Positions 7,347 to 15,018 of a DNA stretch of 15,312 bases are shown piece by piece. The notes beneath the pieces were generated by a model. That model worked only from the letters and a program-made list of their open reading frames with translations, was not told the origin of the DNA and ran no database searches. Each line of letters starts with the position of its first letter. Within the stretch, counting starts at the first letter, position 1. The stretch is from Pseudomonadota bacterium (lineage in GTDB: Bacteria > Bdellovibrionota > Bacteriovoracia > Bacteriovoracales > Bacteriovoracaceae). The DNA is taken from NCBI GenBank assembly GCA_023432655.1, contig JAEYUK010000337.1:1-15312 (forward strand), written 5' to 3'. A program made the position numbers and the translations under genes.

Positions 7347-7703
7347 ATGAGACACGGTAACCACAAATACAAATTAGGCGTTAAGCCTCAACACAGAAAA
7401 GCTCTGGTTCAGAATCTTTCTATTGAGTTAATTACTCATGGAAAAATCAGAACAACTGAAATCAAAGCTAAAGCTATTAAGCCTTTCATTGAAAAGCTTG
7501 TGACTCTTGCTAAGAACGACACTGTTGCTAACCGTCGTCTTGCTTTCACAAAACTTAACAATAAAGAAGCTGTTAAAGCTCTTTTCGAAAACGTTGCTCC
7601 AAAATTCAAGCAGCGTCCAGGCGGATATACTCGTCTATTGAAACTAGCTGAAGGCCGTCTTGGTGATGGTGCTAAAGAAGCTTTCATTGCTTTCGTTGAA
7701 TAG
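7347..7703 (+). CDS. rplQ: 50S ribosomal protein L17
   Basis: A 118-residue protein with the L17 N-terminus MRHGNHKYKLGVKPQHRKAL (canonical MRH-KxxxKLxR-xxHR), the LITHGKIRTTEIKAKAIKPF segment and the C-terminal RPGGYTRLLKLAEGRLGDGA motif. L17 lies near the peptide exit tunnel of the 50S subunit. The start has CAGGAGA at 7337-7343. It is the last gene of the alpha operon; an intrinsic terminator begins 23 nt after its TAG. Confidence 0.97.
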   Translation: MRHGNHKYKLGVKPQHRKALVQNLSIELITHGKIRTTEIKAKAIKPFIEKLVTLAKNDTVANRRLAFTKLNNKEAVKALFENVAPKFKQRPGGYTRLLKLAEGRLGDGAKEAFIAFVE

Positions 7704-7726
7704 TTTTAAAAAGAAAATTACAAGAG

Positions 7727-7767
7727 AAACCTTCCCAGTTAGCGCTGGGAAGGTTTTTTAGTTTTTT
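7727..7767 (+). terminator. Intrinsic terminator of the spc/alpha operon
   Basis: A perfect 12-bp stem pairs AAACCTTCCCAG (7727-7738) with CTGGGAAGGTTT (7745-7756) around the hexaloop TTAGCG. It is followed by T residues at 7754-7759 and, after an AG, six more at 7762-7767. This is a textbook Rho-independent terminator placed 23 nt after rplQ. The last T is immediately followed by the ATG of the next gene. Confidence 0.93.
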
Positions 7768-8337
7768 ATGATTAATCGTATCCTTGTTATCCTAATTCTT
7801 ATTGCCGCTACAGTTGCTTACTCACTTTTTCAGAAAAAGTCCCTTGAGTCGCAATTAGCGACAACTCCTACTGCGGTTTTGGCAAAACTCCCTCAAGGTG
7901 TTTTCCAAACTTTAGAGGGGGAGCCCTTTGATGTTCATCAGTTTTACGATAAAGAGAAAATTGACCTCCTGGTTGTCCATTATTGGGGAACTTGGTGTGA
8001 CCCATGTGAGGCAGAGCTACCGGCCCTTTTGAGCTTTATAAAGCGATTTGAAGACCGTCCAGCGGTGAAGTTTCTGTTGGTGGCGGTAAACGATGAAGTG
8101 CCGAAAATCAAAAAGCACCTCAAGAGTTTTGCTCTTCCGAAGTCCTCCATTATTTTCCTTTTAGATAATGCCAATATTCACCGGGATACCTATGGGACAA
8201 CCCGTGTGCCGGAAACCTATGTGTTTTCGTCGGATAAAACTAATCTGAGGAAGTATGTGGGGCCTCAGGAGTGGAACAAGACCATGTTTTTCCAAACTTT
8301 TGACGAATTTTTGAAGATTTCCACCAGTAAATTGTAA
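7768..8337 (+). CDS. Membrane-anchored TlpA/ResA-like thioredoxin-fold protein
   Basis: A 189-residue protein. Residues 4-22 are a hydrophobic stretch after a short MINR start, fitting an uncleaved signal anchor with the rest in the periplasm. The thioredoxin fold follows: LLVVHYWGTWCDPCEAELPA carries the CxxC active site C77/C80 in a WCDPC context, and RVPETYVF provides the cis-proline P148. The TlpA/ResA family reduces or transfers disulfides on secreted proteins or apocytochromes; the actual partner cannot be told here. The start is the only usable one, since an in-frame TAG is at 7759-7761 and the next candidates would lose the anchor. There is no properly spaced Shine-Dalgarno: upstream is the terminator T-tract. 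Expression may depend on read-through. Confidence 0.85.
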   Translation: MINRILVILILIAATVAYSLFQKKSLESQLATTPTAVLAKLPQGVFQTLEGEPFDVHQFYDKEKIDLLVVHYWGTWCDPCEAELPALLSFIKRFEDRPAVKFLLVAVNDEVPKIKKHLKSFALPKSSIIFLLDNANIHRDTYGTTRVPETYVFSSDKTNLRKYVGPQEWNKTMFFQTFDEFLKISTSKL

Positions 8338-8363
8338 ATAAATCCCGCATTCAACAAAATAGC

Positions 8364-8380
8364 TGTCAAGAAAACTGACA
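8364..8380. repeat. Inverted repeat TGTCA-N7-TGACA upstream of the sigma-54 activator gene
   Basis: TGTCA at 8364-8368 and TGACA at 8376-8380 are perfect inverted repeats with centres 12 nt apart, near one helical turn, as expected for a dimeric regulator site. It overlaps the -35 part of the FliA-like promoter candidate. A five-base arm can arise by chance, so the operator role is inference. Confidence 0.4.
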
Positions 8381-8392
8381 ATCTGCCGATAA
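8366..8392 (+). promoter_or_regulatory. Candidate FliA (sigma-28) promoter for the sigma-54 activator gene
   Basis: GCCGATAA at 8385-8392 is identical to the sigma-28 -10 consensus. Exactly 11 nt upstream is TCAAGAAA at 8366-8373, which matches the -35 consensus TAAAGTTT at T, A, A and G. The element lies in the intergenic region 29-55 nt after the thioredoxin-like gene and would start transcription near 8400, giving a leader of about 50 nt. The sigma-70 alternatives in this stretch are poorer. The -10 match is strong and the -35 match partial. Confidence 0.55.
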
Positions 8393-8413
8393 GTTAGACG
8401 ATCAAACTAAGAG

Positions 8414-8430
8414 TGTTCATGGATTGAACA
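8414..8430. repeat. Inverted repeat TGTTCA-N5-TGAACA in the activator 5' leader
   Basis: TGTTCA at 8414-8419 and TGAACA at 8425-8430 form a perfect six-base inverted repeat around TGGAT. The flanking G-T and A-T positions would extend an RNA stem to about 8 pairs. It is just upstream of the ribosome site at 8439-8443. It could be a protein operator or a small leader hairpin; the sequence does not decide. Confidence 0.45.
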
Positions 8431-8438
8431 TTTATTGC

Positions 8439-8443
8439 AGGAG
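8439..8443 (+). promoter_or_regulatory. Ribosome binding site fixing the activator start at 8451
   Basis: AGGAG sits 7 nt before ATG 8451. The open frame extends upstream to a TTG at 8424, but that codon lies inside the inverted repeat and has no ribosome site, so 8451 is the chosen start. Confidence 0.85.
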
Positions 8444-8450
8444 AACGTCT

Positions 8451-10055
8451 ATGATTGATTGGAAAGCTATTAAAGACCTACATACAACTAAAAGCCTCGA
8501 AAAGATTATCGGTAACTGGTATGGGCTTGATGTCCTGTATGCGGATTCTCAGGGGCGAGTACAGTTTGTTCAAGAAGCAAATTATTCTTTCAGATCTCCC
8601 TTACTGAAACTGCAAATGGCACATTCATTCGGTCACGACTGGTTGGATGCAGATGTCGAAAAAGTTTACGAATATTTCCATGGCTCCCATGAATCAAGTT
8701 ATGAGTTTGAATCGTTCTTTCCGGGAACATTCGGTTATGCACACAGGATTGAGGTGGATGGCGAATTCTGTGGAACAGTGATTGTTTATCCATACTTTAA
8801 AGATACTTCCACTTCAGAAGAAGTGAATCATGTGGTTCAGAAGATGGTTGAGTGTGGAATTAGTGAGTATGATGCCAAAGAAGCAGTTGCGAAGGTTAAG
8901 AAGTTCTCAGGTCGCTTCTATTCAGAGATGAAGGAGCTTGTGGGAATTGTTTCTGACGAAGTCTCAACCTTCCATATGGAAATCAGTAAGCGCGAAGCGC
9001 GGATTATGGATTTGAATTCGGAACTTGGGAACAAGTACCGCTATCATAATATCATCGGTAAATCGAAGAAGATGCAGCAGGTTTATCACTTGCTCTCCAA
9101 GGTCTCTAACTCTGAATCAACCATTATGATTCAAGGGGAGAATGGTACCGGTAAAGAGATGGTGGCGAAAGCGATCCATTATAATTCTCCTCGTAAGGAT
9201 AACGTTTTTATTGCGGTCAACTGTTCGGCCTTCAACGATAACCTTCTTGATTCAGAACTTTTTGGTCACGTGAAGGGTGCCTTCACAGGTGCCATTAAAG
9301 ATAAGAAAGGTGTATTCGAAGTGGCCAATGGCGGGACGCTGTTTCTGGATGAGATTGGGGATACTTCTCCATCAATGCAGGTAAAGCTTCTTCGTATCCT
9401 TCAAGAAGGAACTTTCATGCCAGTTGGTGCGACAACACCGAAAAAAGTGAATGTTCGAGTGATTGCAGCGACAAATAAAAACTTGAAAGAGATGATTGCA
9501 AAAGGTGAGTTCAGAGAAGATCTTTACTACCGAATTAACGTCATTAACGTGGCCCTTCCACCCCTTCGTGAGCGTCAGGAAGATATTCCTGTTCTCATGG
9601 AATACTTCCTACAAAAGCGTTGTGAAGAAGCAGGAGTTCCTCTTAAAACCTTCTCTAAAAAGTGTCTGGAAAAGATGCTTGATCATACTTGGCCTGGTAA
9701 CGTGCGCGAGCTTCAAAACGAAGTGGAGCGCCTGGTAGTTATTGCCGGCGAAGATAAAACGATTACTCCTGATATGCTCTCGGCGCGGATTCTGGAAAGC
9801 GGAGAGGGTGCTGGAAGTCATCGGTCTCATTCTGGTGGCGGTGTCTTAAAAGGAATCAATACTAGTGGGTCTTTGAAAGATGCGCTGGAGGAGCTTGAGA
9901 TTTTGATGATTCGCGAGGGTCTAAAGCGCTGCGGATTTAATAAATCGAAACTGGCCAAAGAGCTGGGGATTTCTCGAGCTGGACTTATCATGAAAGTGGA
10001 AAAATACGGACTTGATAAGCGGGCAGCAGCGGCCAAAAAAGCTGTTGGCGAATAA
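8451..10055 (+). CDS. Sigma-54-dependent transcriptional activator with a PocR-like N-terminal sensor
   Basis: A 534-residue bacterial enhancer-binding protein. The AAA+ domain (about 200-435) has Walker A GENGTGKE at 229-236, the sigma-54-contacting GAFTGA at 276-281, Walker B GGTLFLDE at 294-301, sensor I ATNKNL at 340-345, REDLYYRINV at 355-364 and WPGNVREL at 414-421. A glycine/serine-rich linker (about 450-473) leads to a Fis-type HTH at about 476-521 (FNKSKLAKELGISRAGLIMK). All catalytic motifs are intact. The first 195 residues are not a receiver, GAF-like or FHA domain that I recognise. The layout LEKIIGNWYGLDVLYADSQG, then FHGSH, GEFCGTVIV, and an Ala/Lys/Glu-rich helix resembles PocR sensory domains, but with the usual Cys ligands degenerate; this is tentative. 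The input signal and target genes are unknown. The gene stands alone, with its own promoter candidate and a downstream terminator. Confidence 0.93.
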   Translation: MIDWKAIKDLHTTKSLEKIIGNWYGLDVLYADSQGRVQFVQEANYSFRSPLLKLQMAHSFGHDWLDADVEKVYEYFHGSHESSYEFESFFPGTFGYAHRIEVDGEFCGTVIVYPYFKDTSTSEEVNHVVQKMVECGISEYDAKEAVAKVKKFSGRFYSEMKELVGIVSDEVSTFHMEISKREARIMDLNSELGNKYRYHNIIGKSKKMQQVYHLLSKVSNSESTIMIQGENGTGKEMVAKAIHYNSPRKDNVFIAVNCSAFNDNLLDSELFGHVKGAFTGAIKDKKGVFEVANGGTLFLDEIGDTSPSMQVKLLRILQEGTFMPVGATTPKKVNVRVIAATNKNLKEMIAKGEFREDLYYRINVINVALPPLRERQEDIPVLMEYFLQKRCEEAGVPLKTFSKKCLEKMLDHTWPGNVRELQNEVERLVVIAGEDKTITPDMLSARILESGEGAGSHRSHSGGGVLKGINTSGSLKDALEELEILMIREGLKRCGFNKSKLAKELGISRAGLIMKVEKYGLDKRAAAAKKAVGE

Positions 10056-10081
10056 AAGTCGCAAAACAATCTTCATAATTG

Positions 10082-10112
10082 ATAAAGGCCCCAATATGGG
10101 GCCTTTATTGTT
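10082..10112 (+). terminator. Probable intrinsic terminator after the sigma-54 activator gene
   Basis: ATAAAGGCCCCA (10082-10093) pairs perfectly with TGGGGCCTTTAT (10097-10108); the practical loop is AATAT with an 11-bp stem. The following TTTATTGTT is only partly T-rich, so termination may be less efficient than at 7727. It lies 27 nt after the activator stop. On the minus strand the hairpin is not followed by a T-tract and no converging gene exists. Confidence 0.72.
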
Positions 10113-10146
10113 CCACAATACTTTCTCCATTTGATATGTTCAAAGG

Positions 10147-11943
10147 ATGAGAGATCGTAAACTGCATGCCCTTTTAAAAGATATTTTTGGATACACTTCA
10201 TTTCGATTTGATCAGCTTAAAATTATCAATTCTATCCTTGATGGGCAGGATACTCTGGCGATTATGCCCACTGGTGGCGGTAAATCTGTTTGTTACCAGA
10301 TTCCGGCCCTTTATCTGGAGGGAGTAACCCTGGTCATATCCCCTCTCATCTCCTTGATGCAGGATCAGGTGTCGAATCTAAAAGAAACCGGTGTGAATGC
10401 TGTTTTTTTAAACTCATCTTTAACTTACCGCGAGAGTCAGAAGGCAAAAGAGGAAATTCTAAAAGGGAAGGTAAAATTAGTTTACGTTTCACCGGAAGGA
10501 ATTCTTTCACCCCACCTCATGGAGTTTTTTAAAGACCTTAACATATCGTTGATTGCTATTGATGAAGCTCACTGCGTTTCTCAATGGGGCCATGAGTTCC
10601 GAAAAGATTATATGCGACTGGGAGAACTGAAGGACAGCTTTCCGGGTGTACCTTTTATTGCTCTAACCGCCACCGCCGACGAGAAAACCAGAAGCGATAT
10701 TTGTCTGCAGTTGATGATGAAAGACACCAAGGTGTTTGTGTCTTCCTTCGATCGACCGAATATCAAATACAATATTCTTGATCGCTTCGATGAGATGAAG
10801 CAGTTGAGTGATTTCATTAAAACTCACCACCCGGATGATACGGGAATTGTGTATTGTCTCTCCCGCGATAAAGTGGAAAAGACCGCTACAGCTCTTAAGA
10901 AATTAGGTTTCCCGGCGATTCCCTATCACGCGGGACTCACGCAAGAAGTGAGAACACGCAATCTCTCACGCTTTAATACTGAAGAGAGAGTCATCGTTGT
11001 AGCCACGATTGCTTTTGGTATGGGTATTGACCGGCCGGACGTAAGGTTTGTGGCCCACCTGGATTTACCGAAGAGTATCGAGAGTTATTATCAGGAAACT
11101 GGGCGTGCTGGCCGGGACGGTAAACCTTCAACCGCCTGGATGATCTATGGACTTCAGGATGTGGTTAAGCTCTCTCAGATGATTGAAACGACTGACGCTG
11201 AGGAAAGTTACAAAAAAATTGCCCGGCATAAACTGGACTCGATGCTGGCGCTCTGTGAGGCCAGTGCTTGCCGCCGGAAATTTCTCTTACAATATTTTGG
11301 CGAGCAAGGAAATGAGACTTGCGGCTATTGTGATACCTGTATTTCGCCACCGGTTCTGATGGATGCAACGGTAGATGCTCAGAAAATTATGTCGACTATT
11401 TATCGAACCAAACAAACCTATGGAGCGGGCCATATCATTGATGTCATCCGTGGAAGTAAAAGTGCTCGGATCACTGAAAAAGAGCACGATCAACTTTCTG
11501 TTTTTGGGATCGGAAAAGATAAACCGAAAGAGTATTGGAATACACTTTTAAGACAACTTTTAAATTTAAACTTTGTGGCCATTAAATCCTGGGAGTACCG
11601 AAGCCTTGGTCTTACGGCAGATTCGCTTAAGATTCTCACTGGAGGCGATAAGCTGTGGCTAAGAAAACAAGAATTCACTTTAACTAAAAAGTCCCGGCCG
11701 GAGAAGGAGAGGAAAGGGGATCATCCACGGGAAGATCTTTTCAATGCCCTTAAGGCCCTTCGAAATAAAATTGCCCGGGAAAAAAATCTCCCTTCTTATA
11801 TTGTTTTTAACGATAAATCACTTCACGATATGTGTACCTTAATGCCTCGGAATGATGATGAATTCTTATTAGTTCATGGAGTCGGGCACAGTAAACTTGA
11901 GCACTACGGGGCAGCCTTTCTGGAAGTCATCCGGCAGTATTAA
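10147..11943 (+). CDS. recQ: ATP-dependent DNA helicase RecQ
   Basis: A 598-residue 3'-5' superfamily 2 helicase, close in length to E. coli RecQ (about 610) and collinear with it. Motif I is MPTGGGKSVCYQIP (40-53), motif II IDEAHCVSQWGHEFR (138-152), motif III ALTATAD, and motif VI YYQETGRAGRDG (314-325). The RecQ-C-terminal zinc site has C375, C392, C395 and C398, and the winged helix contains GHIIDVIRGSKSARI. An HRDC domain (about 527-598) with VFNDKSLHDM and LLVHGVGHSKLEHYG completes it. It unwinds recombination and stalled-fork intermediates in the RecF pathway. ATG 10147 is the first possible start, as TGA lies in frame at 10132. AAAGG is directly against the ATG, so spacing is abnormal. 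Confidence 0.97.
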   Translation: MRDRKLHALLKDIFGYTSFRFDQLKIINSILDGQDTLAIMPTGGGKSVCYQIPALYLEGVTLVISPLISLMQDQVSNLKETGVNAVFLNSSLTYRESQKAKEEILKGKVKLVYVSPEGILSPHLMEFFKDLNISLIAIDEAHCVSQWGHEFRKDYMRLGELKDSFPGVPFIALTATADEKTRSDICLQLMMKDTKVFVSSFDRPNIKYNILDRFDEMKQLSDFIKTHHPDDTGIVYCLSRDKVEKTATALKKLGFPAIPYHAGLTQEVRTRNLSRFNTEERVIVVATIAFGMGIDRPDVRFVAHLDLPKSIESYYQETGRAGRDGKPSTAWMIYGLQDVVKLSQMIETTDAEESYKKIARHKLDSMLALCEASACRRKFLLQYFGEQGNETCGYCDTCISPPVLMDATVDAQKIMSTIYRTKQTYGAGHIIDVIRGSKSARITEKEHDQLSVFGIGKDKPKEYWNTLLRQLLNLNFVAIKSWEYRSLGLTADSLKILTGGDKLWLRKQEFTLTKKSRPEKERKGDHPREDLFNALKALRNKIAREKNLPSYIVFNDKSLHDMCTLMPRNDDEFLLVHGVGHSKLEHYGAAFLEVIRQY

Positions 11944-11969
11944 AATCCAGTTGCGACAAGCGTCATTTC

Positions 11970-11998
11970 TTTACCCCTGAAACCTTCTACGGTATAAC
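11970..11998 (+). promoter_or_regulatory. Candidate sigma-70 promoter of the acyl-CoA carboxylase operon
   Basis: In the 82-nt gap after recQ, TTTACC (11970-11975) and TATAAC (11993-11998) are exactly 17 nt apart and match four and five of the six consensus bases. Initiation near 12005 would leave a leader of about 20 nt containing only the ribosome site. No intrinsic terminator is seen between recQ and this promoter, so recQ transcripts may also read into the operon. Confidence 0.6.
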
Positions 11999-12014
11999 TT
12001 TTTCCATACTTTTC

Positions 12015-12020
12015 AGGAGG
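12015..12020 (+). promoter_or_regulatory. Strong Shine-Dalgarno of the carboxyltransferase gene
   Basis: AGGAGG, a full six-base match to the anti-Shine-Dalgarno, 5 nt before ATG 12026. It is the best ribosome site in the window and suggests high translation of the operon's first gene. Confidence 0.9.
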
Positions 12021-12025
12021 GTCTA

Positions 12026-13585
12026 ATGCTGACCAATGATCAACGACGTGATCAACTCGCTACCTTTAGCAAACAAGCTGAAATCGGTGGTGGTGTTGAA
12101 AGAATCAACAAACAACATGAGCAGGGAAAATACACTGCTCGCGAAAGAATTAACAAACTTCTAGATCCGGATACATTTATTGAGTTCGATAAATTCGTGG
12201 TTCATCGCTGCGAATCTTTCGGCATGGAAAAAACCAAGTACCTAGGTGACGGTGTCGTTACTGGTATCGGTAAAATTAATGGTCAACAAGTGGCGATCTT
12301 CTCTCAAGACTTTACTTGCTGGGGGGGAGCACTCGGTGCGGCCTTCGCTAAGAAAATTTGTAAGGTCATGGACTTTGCGCTTGAGAACAAAATTCCGGTG
12401 ATTGGAATTAACGACTCGGGTGGTGCAAGAATTCAAGAGGGCGTCGATGCTCTGGCGGGTTATGCGGAAATTTTCTACCGTAACGTTCAGGCCTCTGGGG
12501 TGATTCCACAAATTTCACTCATTATGGGTCCATGTGCTGGTGGGGCCGTTTATTCTCCGGCGATGACGGATTTCATTTTCATGGTGGATAAAACCTCTTA
12601 CATGTTTGTAACGGGCCCAGATGTTATTAAAACCGTGACTCACGAAGAAGTGACGAAAGACGCTTTGGGTGGAGCTCACACTCATAACGAGAAATCTGGA
12701 GTGGCCCACTTCAGAACAGAAGATGAGGATGACTGCTTTGAAAGAGTAAGAGAGCTTATGTCTTTCTTACCTTCTTGCAATAAGGCCAAGCACACACTGA
12801 AACTCACAACCGATTCAGTTGTTCGTAGTAACAATAAGCTTAAAGACTTTGTTCCCGATAATTCCAAGAAGCCTTATGACATGCATGAGCTTATCCTGGA
12901 AGTGATCGATGATCAGCAGTTCCTGGAAGTTCACGCCGATTTCGCCAAGAACATCCTCACAGGCTTTGCTTCCATTGGTGGAATCAAAGTGGGAATCGTG
13001 GCGAACCAACCAAGCTTCTTAGCTGGATGTCTTGATATCGATTCATCGGTTAAGGCCGCGCGTTTTGTGCGTTTCTGTGATGCCTTCAATATTCCCATCA
13101 TCACTTTAGTCGACGTTCCGGGATTCCTCCCTGGAACAGTTCAAGAGTATGGTGGAATCATCCGTCATGGAGCTAAACTTCTTTACGCTTACTCTGAAGC
13201 GAGTGTTCCGCTGATTACTCTCATTACTCGTAAGGCCTATGGTGGTGCTTATGATGTGATGGCCTCAAAACATATCCGCGCTGATATTAATCTAGCATAT
13301 CCAACGGCCGAGATTGCGGTGATGGGAGCGGAAGGTGCGGTAAATATTATTTTCCGAAACGAGCTTAAGGGATTAAAAGGCGAAGAATTCAACAAGAAGA
13401 AAGCTGAACTTGTGGATAACTACGAAAATAACTTCGCCAATCCTTATCGCGCAGCTGAGCTGGGTTACGTGGATGAAATTATTTATCCGGAACTCACGAG
13501 ACAGCGTTTGTATCAATACCTTAAAGCCCTGGAGAATAAAAAAATCAATACTCCAGATCGTAAACACGGGAATATTCCACTATGA
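12026..13585 (+). CDS. Acyl-CoA carboxylase carboxyltransferase subunit (PccB-like)
   Basis: A 519-residue protein with the two crotonase-type halves of the PccB/MmdA carboxyltransferase family, which moves a carboxyl group from carboxybiotin to an acyl-CoA. The N-terminal half has [22 protein letters not shown] (131-139) and [12 protein letters not shown] (168-179), forming one oxyanion site. The C-terminal half has DVPGFLPGT (363-371), [17 protein letters not shown] and [19 protein letters not shown], then [14 protein letters not shown]. It lacks the N-terminal zinc finger of E. coli AccD and fuses both halves in one chain. The Asp in YGGAYDVM (D410) is at the position I associate with acyl-chain choice in actinobacterial enzymes, and the sequence reads most like mitochondrial-type propionyl-CoA carboxylase beta. 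Acetyl-CoA or methylcrotonyl-CoA remain possible substrates. Overlaps the next gene by ATGA. Confidence 0.93.
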   Translation: MLTNDQRRDQLATFSKQAEIGGGVERINKQHEQGKYTARERINKLLDPDTFIEFDKFVVHRCESFGMEKTKYLGDGVVTGIGKINGQQVAIFSQDFTCWGGALGAAFAKKICKVMDFALENKIPVIGINDSGGARIQEGVDALAGYAEIFYRNVQASGVIPQISLIMGPCAGGAVYSPAMTDFIFMVDKTSYMFVTGPDVIKTVTHEEVTKDALGGAHTHNEKSGVAHFRTEDEDDCFERVRELMSFLPSCNKAKHTLKLTTDSVVRSNNKLKDFVPDNSKKPYDMHELILEVIDDQQFLEVHADFAKNILTGFASIGGIKVGIVANQPSFLAGCLDIDSSVKAARFVRFCDAFNIPIITLVDVPGFLPGTVQEYGGIIRHGAKLLYAYSEASVPLITLITRKAYGGAYDVMASKHIRADINLAYPTAEIAVMGAEGAVNIIFRNELKGLKGEEFNKKKAELVDNYENNFANPYRAAELGYVDEIIYPELTRQRLYQYLKALENKKINTPDRKHGNIPL

Positions 13586-15018
13586 AAGGTAAACGCGTAT
13601 TAATCATTAACCGCGGGGAGATTGCTATCCGTGTGGCGAAAGCTTTAAATGAGTTGGGACTGGTTTCAGTCGGTGTTTGGACTGACAATGAAACGGAACC
13701 GCCTCATCTGGAGTACTGCCAGGAATGGGTTCATCTTGCGGGAAACAATAACAAAGAAACTTATCTCGATATTCCGAAGATTATGAAGATTATCGATGAT
13801 TATAAAATCGATGGTGTTCATCCGGGTTACGGTTTTCTTTCAGAGAACCGTGAGTTCTCAGAAGCTCTCGCTAAAAAAGGAATCGTCTTCATTGGACCTA
13901 ATCCTGAAGCGGTTTACAAGATGGGGGCCAAAGACATCTCGAAACAAATTGCGAAAGAAGCAGGAGTTCCGGTGGTTCCTGGTTCAACCGGCGAAGTGGA
14001 GACGGTTGAAGAGGCGATTAAAATCGGAAACGATATCGGTTACCCGGTTCTTCTTAAGGCCGTGGCCGGTGGTGGCGGTAAGGGGATGCGTCCTTGTTAC
14101 TCGGCCGAAGATGTGAAAGCGAACTTCGCAGCGGTTCAGCGGGAAGCTCTTTCTTCTTTTGGTTATGCCGGACTATTGGTTGAAAAGTATGTCTTAAACC
14201 CACATCATATTGAAGTGCAGATCCTGGCCGATAAAAAAGGTAACGTGTACCACGTCTTTGAACGTGAGTGTTCAGTTCAGCGCCGTCACCAGAAGATCAT
14301 CGAAGAAGCACCTTCTCCATTTATTGGAGATGATGAAGCTGTTCGTAAGGCGATCTGTGAGACGGCGGTTAAATGCGCCAAAGCGGTGAACTACGACTCG
14401 GCCGGGACGGTGGAATTCATCATGGGAGAAGATAAGAAATTTTACTTCCTTGAAATGAATACTCGTATTCAGGTAGAGCACCCGATCACTGAGGAAATCA
14501 CCGGAGTGGATCTGGTGGCGAATATGATTAAAGTCGCTTTTGATCAGCCTCTTGATTTTAAATCCCAGGATGATATCAAAATTCAGGGCCATGCCATTGA
14601 ACTTCGTATCTGTGCCGAGGATCCTATTACGATGCTGCCAGCTCCTGGTAAGGTTGTGGGATTTGAAACCACATTTCCTCAAGGCATTCGCTTTGATCAC
14701 TGTATTTATCCGAAATTCGCCATTACTCCGGACTTTGACCCGATGATTGGGAAACTGATCGCCAAGGGGTTCAATCGTGAGGTGGCCCTTCGTAAAGTGC
14801 GGAATGCTTTAGATGGACTTTTAATCGATGGGATTAAGACCAATATCGCTCTTCATAAAGTGATCTTAAATGAAGAGAACTTCGTTAAGGGTCAGTATTC
14901 CACTAACTACATTGGAACGGTTAAGCCGCAAGAAAAGGTCGCTCCGAAAGAAGAGATTGAAGCTTTTATGCTCAAGATTGCCGCCATTGAGCTAAATCAA
15001 ATGGGAGGTAAGGCATGA
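13582..15018 (+). CDS. accC: Biotin carboxylase subunit of acyl-CoA carboxylase
   Basis: A 478-residue ATP-grasp biotin carboxylase that uses ATP and bicarbonate to carboxylate biotin on the carrier subunit. It starts [20 protein letters not shown] and has [10 protein letters not shown] at 80-89, K117 (MGAKD), K159, the glycine-rich AGGGGKGMR loop (162-170), [19 protein letters not shown] (227-245) and [13 protein letters not shown] (289-301), where E291 and R295 match the catalytic E288 and R292 of E. coli AccC. R342 in ELRICAEDP corresponds to R338. It ends after the carboxylase C-terminal domain plus a short helix ([20 protein letters not shown]) and has no biotinyl domain, which is instead encoded by the next gene. 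Translationally coupled by 4-nt overlaps on both sides. Confidence 0.95.
   Translation: MKGKRVLIINRGEIAIRVAKALNELGLVSVGVWTDNETEPPHLEYCQEWVHLAGNNNKETYLDIPKIMKIIDDYKIDGVHPGYGFLSENREFSEALAKKGIVFIGPNPEAVYKMGAKDISKQIAKEAGVPVVPGSTGEVETVEEAIKIGNDIGYPVLLKAVAGGGGKGMRPCYSAEDVKANFAAVQREALSSFGYAGLLVEKYVLNPHHIEVQILADKKGNVYHVFERECSVQRRHQKIIEEAPSPFIGDDEAVRKAICETAVKCAKAVNYDSAGTVEFIMGEDKKFYFLEMNTRIQVEHPITEEITGVDLVANMIKVAFDQPLDFKSQDDIKIQGHAIELRICAEDPITMLPAPGKVVGFETTFPQGIRFDHCIYPKFAITPDFDPMIGKLIAKGFNREVALRKVRNALDGLLIDGIKTNIALHKVILNEENFVKGQYSTNYIGTVKPQEKVAPKEEIEAFMLKIAAIELNQMGGKA

Noticed and set aside
8424..8450. Upstream TTG start giving nine extra residues on the sigma-54 activator
   Set aside because: The TTG falls in the leader inverted repeat without a ribosome site, while ATG 8451 has AGGAG at 7 nt.
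8617..8632. TGGCAC resembling a sigma-54 -24 element near the activator start
   Set aside because: The -12 position reads TTCGG instead of TTGCA, and the site is inside the coding region.
14227..14234. A second exact GCCGATAA octamer inside the biotin carboxylase gene
   Set aside because: It lies within codons for Leu-Ala-Asp-Lys, and the bases 11 nt upstream (TATTGAAG) do not resemble the sigma-28 -35 element. It shows that the octamer alone can occur by chance.
14272..14700. 142-codon antisense open frame over the biotin carboxylase gene
   Set aside because: A codon-bias shadow opposite strongly conserved carboxylase motifs; no family features and no ribosome site.
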